Shown piece after piece: positions 54,251 to 64,000 of a stretch of DNA of 64,000 nt. Each line of letters begins with the position of its first letter. Positions within the stretch are counted from its first letter, which is position 1. The DNA is taken from NCBI GenBank assembly GCA_037043015.1, contig CM073330.1, positions 6,838,012 to 6,902,011 of the forward strand. Direction: 5' to 3'. Made by a program: the position numbers and the translations under genes. Source of the DNA: Bryum argenteum. Lineage: Eukaryota > Streptophyta > Bryopsida > Bryales > Bryaceae. Under the pieces are notes generated by a model. It made no database searches. It worked only from the letters and a program-made list of their open reading frames with translations, and was not told where the DNA came from.

Positions 54251-55212
54251 ATTTCAGAACCGTGTGTTACTTATAATCATACTGATTCAGATTCGTTATC
54301 ATTCTTGTCGTGGCTTGCAAAATCTATTCTTGTATGCATTAATAAGCTTTCTGGTCCGGAATTGTCGTTTTCCTGCGCCATTTTCTTTAAAAAGTGCGCG
54401 ATTGCGGTTCACGGTCCTGCTAATCTGATAGAGGGTCTCTTCGAATACTAGGGAGCCAAGGCCATAGAGATCAATTAAAACCCACTCGGTGTTGTATAAT
54501 GATAGCAGGAAACCTAGAGAGGGGGCACACCTAGAAACCCAATCCATGAGGACCTCTACTCTGTTCCGTGGTTACAACGTTATCTGATTTCGGTCGAGAC
54601 GGTGGTGGTGGACTCCTCACTTGTATGTGCTTTTTATCTTCGAACTGCGTATATAACAATATTTGCTGCTAAAGATTCCAAGGTCCCCGCTTTAAGCTCA
54701 AGTGTCCTCGAGGCACAACATGATCTCCCTTAAATCCGCTTGTTGCATGGTATCTACGTTCTAAATTAAGACTGTGATTACTATACACACGGAAAGGTAG
54801 GAATCTTCAGCTAGCCTTACTGTCTGATAGTAAAGACGTGTCCTTTCCTAAGTGCTACTGCAGAGCTAGGAATGTTTTATCCATCCTCCCAATTACAGTT
54901 TAAGTTATGGGCTTTCATAAAAATATGACATATCATGAAACAGATGATGAATACTTGGTTGCCAGAATAGCAGATTTATTACATTCTTCAAGCTGCTACA
55001 AATACAATGGATGTGACCAGGAACAAGTGAAGCTGTCCTCCAATCATCATCGGCTAAGTCATTTTCTTAAGTCAGATATTCTAGAGGGAAAATAATCACC
55101 TACTGGTAGAAAGAGGTGCACATTCGAAAGACTACAGTACAAATCGATCGTAGGAGAGAGTCTAGTATTTTCACTATCTCCGTCTCTTCTCGTGCCGATT
55201 ACAAACTACTCT
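54251..55212. other. Spacer between the carbonic anhydrase gene and its fragment
   Basis: It should contain the 3' untranslated region of the intact gene. It may also hold unrecognisable upstream exons of the duplicate. The plus-strand open frame at 54,907-55,095 has no recognised family. Confidence 0.4.
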
Positions 55213-57001
55213 TTACGTGCTGATGTGAAACTTCCTTCCCATAGCGGGGATCACCGGTCGCGCATTTGCCTCCTGCAAAACAGAGCAGAGTGTATCAGAA
55301 GGTTAAAGATGATGGCATTCATCATTCACCTATGTCTCACTGTCTAATACTCTACTGCAAATCACCTGATTTCAAACAATTTCATGCACCGTTGCCAAGA
55401 TGACTCAATGAATACTCCGTCACAGAAGAAGATTATGTGAACCAAAAAACAAAGTATTGCTTACCGGCAATGCAGCCGCGAACATGTCCATCTGGCGCTG
55501 TGACACTGTCGGGAACTGCTCAATTCCCACCAACATAGAGGATCAGTTTCTGATCAATAAACGGCTTTCCACTGTCCGTATTGAGAAAACACCCATGCTC
55601 TGATCAACCTATATATTCTATACATCAAGATGACGTCAATCTGAATCAGAAAGGGGGCACATCACTTACATCCCACAATTTGACAGTCCAGGTCACGTTC
55701 TCAGAGCAAGGAGGGGTGGTAAGGGAGCCCATGTAACGTCCGTAGGTTCCTTCGGTCGACAGAAACTTCACAGGCTCAATTGGGTACTCCTCTCCATCTT
55801 TCGGCAGCTTAGCGATAAACTGCACAACCACCACCAGAGACCCTTCTACATCAGCTCCTACTTACCCCAATGAAAACTATGATCATTAATCAACACGACT
55901 GACCGCTTTCCTAATTCCCCGTGCGCCATCACACGTGCGTACCTGCTCCAAGAAAGGACTATCCTCGCCGAGAGTGAAGAGCCATCCGATGACTGCAATC
56001 TTGTTCACGCCTGGAGACACTTCGTGCAAGTGCACCAGATGAAGCTCCAATGGAAACCTGCCGAGCCAGAGTCAGGGTCACTTTAGCCTCATCACGAATC
56101 ATCATTAAATTACTGTTTGTGATTACGCAATTCTTTGATTGAAAATCATCATTCTACTTTGTAGCTCCTTACTGGTAGCCCATGATAGTGTGTTCGCTCG
56201 GGTAGTGGAAATGCATCTGCGCGCCCTTGTACTCGACATCATTGATCCTCAGAGTCGTAGCAGTAGCCGGAATCTTCAACTGGACATCCACAAAACGAAT
56301 CAAAGAAGTTTTGGTTAGACTTTGTTCCAACTGCCATGTTCACATTCACATTCACCTGAAACTGAAAAACGTACGACATGCAATCGATCATATTCTGTGT
56401 CTCAGAGACTTGACGAATGCATTGTTGAGTTCTCTCTGTTGAAGTGCAGACAGACCTCGATTGTGTGGCCGTTGTTGGTGATGTTGGCAGGGACAGCGTT
56501 CGCAGGGAACTCGCCCTTCAATCCGTCATCCAGTGTCATGTCGGTGACCATGTTCATGGCCGTGATTTCCAGCGGCGATTGCATCATGCCTGTCTTGCAG
56601 GTTGTCCAAGCGGGGTCCAAGTCGCCCCAGTTCGCTGGCCCAAGGGGCCCATCCGAGTAGTCGAACTCTGCAATCGCAAACATCTTAGAAACATCTCCAA
56701 AAGCTCTGTACCCATGTATGAATCCAATTGAAGCAGACTTCACTGTGAACTACACTGCGCACACTGGCCGTTCAGAAACATCTACGAAGACTCTGTACCC
56801 AATGTATGTGGTCACATTACAGCAAATTAGATTATCACAATCCTGTGCACAACATGGTAACCATAGAGTCAACGTTACCCATCATAGCTAGTACAGTCCT
56901 GCACACGACATGCTGACCACAGACTCATCGTTACCTGAAGCCAGTACCCCCGTGGTGAACAGGAGAACCGCAAGAGCCCAAGCATTCACAGAGATCGCCA
57001 T
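55213..57001 (-). CDS. Alpha-carbonic anhydrase, secreted
   Basis: Seven exons on the minus strand: 57001-56935, 56667-56456, 56279-56173, 56057-55943, 55819-55670, 55515-55465 and 55272-55213. All phases agree, giving 253 aa. The enzyme interconverts CO2 and bicarbonate using zinc. The signal peptide AISVNAWALAVLLFTTGVLA occupies about residues 2-21, so it enters the secretory path. Motifs: FDYSDGPLGPANWGDLDPAW, C-x3-GMMQSPLEI, NNGHTIEV, zinc ligands His116 and His118 in MHFHYPSEHT, His135 in LELHLVHLHEV, then AVIGWLFTLGEDSPFL, YMGSLTTPPCSENVTW and NARPVI near the end. All expected catalytic features are present and the length is normal. The acceptor of exon 6 could also be three bases upstream. 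The start is the ATG that opens the signal peptide. Confidence 0.95.
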
Positions 57002-59546
57002 TGCGTAGGTTGATCTTGAGCGAGCAAGAGGTGTGCAACCTGCGACAACGATGACAGAATGAGCTGATGAGCACGAGATTATATACTCGATATCATGCAT
57101 GGGTGAGATAATGAGGACCATACGGACCAGGACAGTAAAGTACCAGTAATTCAGTACGCCCGTGACCGTGAGTATAACCGGGAGTGAAACCAGGAGTTCG
57201 CAGCCACGTATTTATTTAATATAATTATGTAGAGCACACACCGCTACTAGACGCGGACTTGTTCAATTGGATGAAAGCAGCCCGAGTAAACCGGTCCTCT
57301 GAATGTGAAGAACCAACACACTACTACGTAGGGCAGTGGAACTGTAGCTACAGAGCATTTATGACCAACTAGGCAACCCTGCTAGTTGCGAGGAAGATGT
57401 TTCGACCACAGGACATGAGGAATGGGTTCCAACATCTGCAAGACTTGGTGGGGAATTAGCCTGGGCTTATCGCTGAATGGCCAGCACTTGCAGGTTCCTG
57501 AAGTTCGATGAACCTGCAAATATGGCTTTTTTTTGTTTGCAATCCTTTGTTCTCCGTCCTAGAAGCTTCTTGATCATGAAGCTCCTTTCAATTTGCTGCT
57601 GCTTATGCTAGTATTGTCTGTCAGTCTATCGAATAATCGATAATCGATAATCAGATAGAACTATCACCCCACTTGTTTCGCTTTTTCGACCTGAGACTTT
57701 TGAGCGTTCCTATTCGATAATTCTTCATGTGATTTTCGCTTTCCACCACCGAAGCATGTTCAATCTGGTTTGCCTTATCTCGTTTTCGGTAACCTGTGGT
57801 GATTATAATCTCCTTGCATGTCATGAGTTTTACTTGGTGTTTGTGTATGTCATGTTTTTACTGGTTTGTCTAATTATAGTAACAATGAGTGCCTATTATT
57901 GAGAACCGACGTCATTTGCTATGCTGGACAACTGTGGTTTGACAAAGGATTTTTGAGAGCTTATACGAAAATGGTCAAATTGAATAGGTATTGAACACTG
58001 CGAAATGATCTTCAGCGAAGGACGGTGGTAGTTTTGAAATGTTGCAGGTACAATGCCCTGCTGTAGATTCTGCCAATTGCCATCGTGCACACATGTGCCT
58101 TGAGTGCTTTTTTTGTTCATATGTGTCAAATGGAAAAGTGAAATATAATTAAAGTTGTACTGATTACAAACTGAATTTAGTCAGGACTCATACGAGCTAT
58201 TAGAAGAGAATAAGTTAAGATTCCTAATTCAAACTCAATAGTTTGAAGTTCCCCTATCAAATGAATTCATATGTGGTACTCAAAGCACATACACCACAAA
58301 GAAAACAATGAGAGGTAACCTTAGTCCAAAACAATGAAGGGAAAGTACTTAAATTTAATGCGAAGTATATAGTGATTAGTCTTAAGGCACCACAATGAGG
58401 TTTGTCACTTCATAGGTATTGAGGTGATCGAGCAGGCATACCGGGTGGACAAGTTGTCCAGGGTGGGCAGGCGTGCCTGAACCTCTGGATTGTAGGAGGC
58501 ATGTAATTTTTCATTTTTTTGTAGGTAAAACATTTTGCAATAAAAATTTGGGTAGGATGTCACGTGTCAATCCATTGTGATGTCGAGGGAGGAGGTGCCG
58601 GAGGGCAGAGTGGGTGCGGGTGGTGTCCGAAAAATGGAGGGCGGGTATCCGTTGGAGTAGGGCGGATTCCTTTTCAACAAGGCGAGTTTCCGGACGGCAT
58701 GTCGGCTGACTTAATGGCAGGGCAGATTTTGTGGGTACTTGCCTCTCCCATTCGTACCGCCCTATTATCAGTTCCACGTGGCGCTTACATGGTTGCCGCA
58801 TGGCTATGTGCGGACGAGAGCTCAATCACGCGAGCGAGACGAGCGGGCAAGCGGCTTGCGTGTCATGTTTGACAATTTTAACCACAAGCCTTGGCTTGCT
58901 AATTAAGGCTCATCGCTCCCAATGAAGAAGTTGTGGGTTCTATTCTCAATGCATCATTTAACTAAATATGGACTTTGGGCTTATTTATGGACTTTAAAAC
59001 ATGAGGAGATCCCTCCATCCATGACCTTAAAATCTACATATTTGAAGCTCAATATCTTCATAGAACCTAGATTCTAGAAATCATTTTGCAACTATTATTC
59101 TTAATTGTAGACCGTGGACTATCCATATTTAGTTAAATATGTCATCTCATCATGTCATGTCGACGTGGTGCTTACCACTTTAGTCTACCCAAATGTGGTG
59201 CGGGTTCTTGGACCTCGTTGTATGGGTACTTTAGAGCTCTTTGGAGGGATACCATGTAGGATATTGACTCCAAGGTACTAGTGGCTTGATAGGAACTAGC
59301 ATAGTGATCACCCCAAGAGGGATAAGTAGTCCCGCCATTGGTGTGATGACCTCCGAGCATACATCCAAGGATAGGTCGAACAAACATTGTATCCACGCCA
59401 ACCTCTAAATAGGTTGGAGTTTCTATTTTTCAGATTAGCCTTCAATAGGCTCTGAATACAATAGCCACCAAAACACATAATATCAACTTTTATAGTATTC
59501 CAATTCAAACTGGTAATAAGAACTAAGGCTTTGATCTGCAAACATC
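57002..59546. other. Upstream region of carbonic anhydrase and gene-free DNA
   Basis: The promoter of the minus-strand carbonic anhydrase gene should lie at the left end. At 57,634-57,650 ATCGATAATCGATAATC is a short direct repeat. A moderately GC-rich stretch at 58,560-58,870 gives overlapping open frames on both strands with no recognised domain. No gene is supported. Confidence 0.5.
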
Positions 59547-59778
59547 TCCAATTTCGTTAAAATGGCATTATTCCGGTAAAATGACACACCTCAAATTTCT
59601 GAACTGCAGTTCAAAAATCCTATGATATAATAGAATTTTAAGGTGATATTAGGGAAAATGAATGACAATGTATATAAAGAAGTGATATTACAAAGTACAC
59701 CATTTTGTATGAGCACAAATGTAAGATCTAGTGTAACAAAATGGCACATGGCATAGTGCCATTTTAACGGAATTGGAG
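59547..59778. mobile_element. MITE-like element, about 232 bp
   Basis: The left end reads CTCCAATTTCGTTAAAATGG. The right end in reverse complement reads CTCCAATTCCGTTAAAATGG, then GCACTATGCC. About 23 of the first 24 bases match. The inner portion again contains AAAATGRCAC words in both orientations. It is non-coding and a target duplication is not clear. Confidence 0.75.
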
Positions 59779-59959
59779 TTATACTAAATCCAATGTAACA
59801 AACTCTAATATATATGAGGTGTAGTATATCACTACAAGCTCAATGAAGTAATGTTTTTATTATTTGGTCATTTCTCATTCTACTTGGCACGACGACGTAT
59901 AGGAGTATTTTGTTGGTTGCTATTGCATTTCCTAACTTTCATTAGCTTAAACAATAACC

Positions 59960-60518
59960 GCTCGAGACCTACGGGCAAGCCTCATCTATATGTATATATC
60001 TACTTCTATGATAAACATATACAATATTGTAGGGCGATCCTTCCTACCTATCAACTTACCAACCTAAATTTATCAATATTTTAAATGTTTTTTGGATTAT
60101 ATAAAAAAATTTAAAACAAGAAAAAAAAACATGAGCATAATTATATATTTCTATTTGACAAAATGGTAGACACGGGATACTTTTTTGAAAGTACCATATA
60201 AAGAGCTTCCCGTCAAGACGACGGGTACCTTACTAGTATAGCGTGGTGACTAGCTAGCGTGGTACCCGTTGTTCCAATAGATGATGACGGTCAATATTGA
60301 CGGGTAACGGTACAGAAGCGTGGATGGAAGATACGGTATTGCTTTTGAGATCAACTCTCTTCAATGTCATGAATGTGTGCAATTCTTATGTAGGTCAAAG
60401 CAATGCTTTCTCGTAAGGTCTCCGTCGTCTTGACGGGAAGCTCTTTATATGGTACTTTTAAAAAAGTATGCCGTGTCTATCATTTCCTATTATTTTTGTA
60501 TATGCTCGTCCTTTTTTC

Positions 60519-60549
<31 letters not shown>

Positions 60550-60690
60550 ATACATAATCCAAGAAACACAAAAGAAGGTAGATAGGTTTGCATGTTGGTA
60601 GGTTGGTATGTTAGTAGGTTGGTACATTAGTGGGTAAGAAGGACCGCCAGACGACCGACCCAATTCTGTTACATATATAGATCAGATTAA
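59960..60690. mobile_element. Long foldback element
   Basis: Strong inverted arms of about 65 bp lie at about 60,162-60,235 and 60,405-60,490. Both contain AGTACCATATAAAGAGCTTC followed by CCGTCAAGACGAC, and GTAGACACGG (or GATAGACACGG) at the outer side. Weaker complementarity extends out to about 59,960 and 60,690 (CTTCCTACCTATCAACTTAC against its counterpart with TACCAACCTAC words). A poly-T run sits at 60,512-60,542. There is no coding content. The whole is about 730 bp and would fold into a long hairpin. Confidence 0.7.
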
Positions 60691-62590
60691 GAAGTTGAAG
60701 CAACGTAGAGGCAACTACGATTTGAGCGTTTCCGAATGATATCCATGATCGTGTTGCAAACAAGGGCAATCTTAAGGATTTTGGGTTAAGTCTAGGATCC
60801 AGAGTAAGTTTTAGGAATTGATGTATGTCCTTCCTCTAATTTTGCAAAATTTGATCCTCTAATTTGGATCCTTTAATGGCTTGACGCACCATTTCTAGAA
60901 AATAATTTGCATGAAGATTTAAAAAGCATAATGAGTATACAAAACTTTTCATGAGCATCCTCAACTTCGTTATCAACATGGAGAAAAATATGAGCAAAAT
61001 GTTTGGGCCAATCATCGTCAAAGCAGTCAAAGCACACTATGTCTGAGATAATGCTCAAAAAAAGTTGTGCATGAACTTTGAACGTTGCAGATCCAATGAT
61101 TGAAACGTAACATATTAATCACAACCATAGTGAAGTTTGAGAGCTTACAGTTGAAAACAAAAAAATTACCATTACCCTAATCTCAATAAAGTGGTCAAAA
61201 ATTGCACTCTTGAATTTAGAGGTCCAAAAAATGCTTGGAATCTTTAGAGTTTAGAGAAGTGTGCAAATTTTGTCTTTATCTTTTGCTGATAATTTAAAAA
61301 ATAGTAAGTCACTCATTTGACCACTTTAATGTAGTGAATACCTTACATATTTAAGATTAGGTGGTTCGACCATAAACCAACTAAAACACCCATATTGGCA
61401 ACTTACACACACGTCGTGGTGTAAATTACTGGTATTCATGAGCAATTTCATCAGAAAGAGATTATTCCCACAAGTAGTCTTTCACGACTGTCACTCTCAG
61501 TGGCTATCCTCAACATTATTGTTGTGTGGATAATGTGAAGAATTGTTCATGCCAACTGTTGATTATTCATTGGCGAATGTTATCATGGCAAGCATCAAAT
61601 ATTGTTGGTCCGAGAGTAAAGAGTACAATAAAACTAAGATGGGATTCAAAATTGTCTCAATATAACTAAATTTCTTGTCAATTGAATTACCTAGTGTGAT
61701 TTACTTAATTAGACCACAATTCTGCTACGCATAAGTTCAAGTTGTTCATTAGTGTTATATGAAGATAATTAGTGTTATTTATCAAAAGCAGATGTTGCAA
61801 TATCAACCCTCTTGAAATTAGTGTTCAAATAAGGTTGTCGTTGCAATTAATGAATGCTCTTTGTCTTTTCTAATAGGTTTGTCAAACTAATTCTAATAGG
61901 TTTGTCAAACCAATTCCAATAGGTTTGTTCCATGTCAAGAAAATTCCCATGCTCTCATATTCAATGCTATTTTTTAAAAATTAGTATTGTACATATACAA
62001 TATACTATGATGATGTTACTAAAAAAAGTTGACAAAAGTAGTTAAAAGCGCAGGGAGAGGGGGTGACTCCAATGGAGGTTTAATATCATGTGCGGTAAAG
62101 GAGTATTCTTGTAGGGGGTATTTTAATGCCACGATGGATTAAAAGGTTCTTATCTTTATTATCCAACTATCCAATTCATGGTATTTTTTTGCCTCGTACA
62201 ATTATTTACAATTCTAAAGGAGGGGGGGGGGGGGTTATTAGACCCTTACTTTGTTATAAGAGAAATTTTGGTTTTGTGCAAACATTTTAATCATCATATT
62301 TATCCATAATGGTCGATGGTTAAATGCAGTATTTCATCCAACCATGGGGTTCCTTGTCTGAAAATTGACCCTAGAAACATTTTCCAACTATATTCCTAAC
62401 TTTAAGGGTATCTTAGAAAGAAAAACCATAAATCTAACACATTAATTACCAACGTATGTTACTTATAATGTATAATGATTTATACACCCTATATTATCTC
62501 AATTTTTTGTGATTTTAGATGTCATGATTTGATACCTCCCTAGTCTCTACATTATGTTGCACGTTGTTCGGCGAATCTTTTAACTGACCC
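60691..62590. other. AT-rich gene-free DNA
   Basis: No gene or classified element is seen. A short direct repeat of AATAGGTTTGTCAAAC-like units occurs three times at about 61,870-61,930, and a G-run lies at 62,222-62,233. Confidence 0.5.
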
Positions 62591-62900
62591 CTTGGGAGTA
62601 AAAGAGACTTCCATAATGACCTGTCCCTAATGACGTGGAGTGTCTATCTTAATTAAGCTTATAATGACATCAAAATAAATAATTATACTTGCCACTTTTT
62701 CTTAGGTTTTTACTAATCTAGTGGCTAAAGTATTGCTTATTACCCAAAAAAAAAATCCAAGGAAAAAGAAAACAAATATAATAACTTATAATAACTAGAT
62801 GTTATTAAATACATTGTTAAACAAACACTTTGCGTCACTACGGACAAGGCACAAGGCACTACGGACATTACTTTTGATGTCATTTTGTACAAGTGCGTGT
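62590..62900. repeat. Dispersed repeat copy 2
   Basis: Related in the same orientation to 51,950-52,345. It carries ACTACGGACAAGGCAC and CACTACGGACATTACTTTT near its right end, as copy 1 carries CACTACGGAGGTCACTTTTT. The left border near 62,605 contains CCTGTCCCTAATGACGTGG, which is the inverse of the GTCATTAGGGAC word. The copy may therefore be bounded by an inverted version of its own motif. Confidence 0.6.
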
Positions 62901-63659
62901 AACATTACTCACATATAGTATTTCAGTTCACATTTGATATTTGGATTACTAATTAGTATCCTCCAAGTATCCTCAACCCATAAACGTCCAAGGGGGGTCT
63001 AGAGCATAGAAACATAAATTTTTGCAAAGAGTCATAGATGAAAATGAAGGAAAGCTATCTAGATCTCAACCGCACAATCTTGTATTATACTTGTTGTAGG
63101 TCATGTGGGTTTGATTTAGAGTCATGAGGCCTTATAGATTGCAAGATCGTAACATATTAGTACTCAAGAAAGATCACAAAATTTCAACATATTCACTTTG
63201 AAAATGCTATCAACAAACATATTGCAATGAAAAATCCACCGACTACAAAGTTGTTTAGCCCCATCTCAACAACACTCTTTTACAAACTGGATTAAAAAAA
63301 AATAAAAATAAAAAAAAATAAATAAAAATCTTGGCTCAAATAATAGCCTTGCAAGGGTTAAAATTGCCAAAGTATTTACAAATGAAAAAGGGTCCAAATC
63401 TACAGGCCTCACACTCAAACTCTTGCCTTATCCTCAAAACACCTTCAATTGGGTCAAGGTTTCTACCACTTAAACTATAATCTATTTTGAAACTATCCCT
63501 TGAAAAAACAAAGTCAAAATCCAACAGCGGATGAAGGAGATATAGCTCCTCAAAAATCATCCACTTTTTCACTTTTTCCATTGAACTGATAGTTAACTAA
63601 TTATGTACAAATTCATAGTCTAGAAATAATGTCGGCTTTCTACCGATATTGCCTTAAGA

Positions 63660-63822
63660 CTCCATCAGTAATCTTTGAAAAGTCATAACTTAGTCAAATT
63701 TTGTCCAAATTAAACATATGAGGTGTTTTTTGATATCTACAAAAATGTCAAAAAAACCCTCATATGTTTGATTTGGACAAAATTTGAGTGAGTTATGACC
63801 TTTCCAAAGTTGCAGATGTGGG
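63660..63822. repeat. Near-perfect hairpin with arms of about 70 bp
   Basis: The left arm (about 63,662-63,732) and right arm (about 63,748-63,822) are inverted copies. Both contain a CAAATTTTGTCCAAAT-type word, AAACATATGAGG and GTCATAACT, with a loop of about 15-20 bases. Mismatches are few. There is no coding content. It could be a foldback MITE or a hairpin-RNA locus. Confidence 0.75.
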
Positions 63823-64000
63823 AATGTATTGGCCGGCCGTCGATAAAACCAAGGTTCTTCATTGGTTGCAAAAATTCCATAAGTTGGAAATAAGTCCATA
63901 GTTTGTTAAATATAGGTTGTTGTAGAAACATCATCAAAAATCCAATACCAAAAGTATTTGGATCAAAAAACTTCCGACTACAAAGTTGTTAGTTTTCATC

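Overview
This is a nuclear window from a land plant. Evidence: spliced genes for plant-type U2SURP/RRC1, a plastid-targeted low-molecular-weight phosphatase and a secreted alpha-carbonic anhydrase, AT-rich intergenic DNA, a LINE and a plant-type CACTA (En/Spm) transposon. A bryophyte such as a liverwort is my guess from the repeat style; the sequence does not prove it.

Layout. 1-7.7 kb: AT-rich, gene-free DNA with a tandem-repeat block at 4.3-5.2 kb. 7.7-12.25 kb and 26.95-28.93 kb: the two halves of one decayed, A-rich + strand LINE (endonuclease, reverse transcriptase, RNase H, A-rich tail). 12,248-26,950: a 14.7-kb CACTA transposon inserted in the LINE, with 29-bp terminal inverted repeats and a perfect 3-bp target duplication (ACT). 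It carries two divergent genes. The minus-strand gene is a TNP2-type transposase. The plus-strand gene is an acidic TNP1/TNPA-like accessory protein. Both coding regions contain breaks.

The most striking feature is in the transposase gene. Between the exon with the N-terminal zinc-finger-like transposase-associated domain and the exons with the TNP2 catalytic domain lies a 588-bp exon that encodes a SET (lysine-methyltransferase-type) domain. Splice phases are 0/0 on both sides, so the element appears to encode a SET-TNP2 fusion. The architecture recalls SETMAR but would be an independent origin inside a CACTA element.

30.3-57.0 kb is the host gene island. It holds U2SURP/RRC1 (+, 18 coding exons, 1,103 aa), LMW-PTP (+, 6 exons, 252 aa), a seven-exon gene for an unrecognised 1,258-aa protein (-), and alpha-carbonic anhydrase (-, 7 exons, 253 aa) with a broken duplicate fragment beside it. 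All these models keep reading phase across every junction, which is strong internal support. The rest, 47-55 kb and 57-64 kb, is AT-rich DNA with several MITE-like inverted-repeat elements, a dispersed repeat present twice, a long foldback and a near-perfect hairpin.
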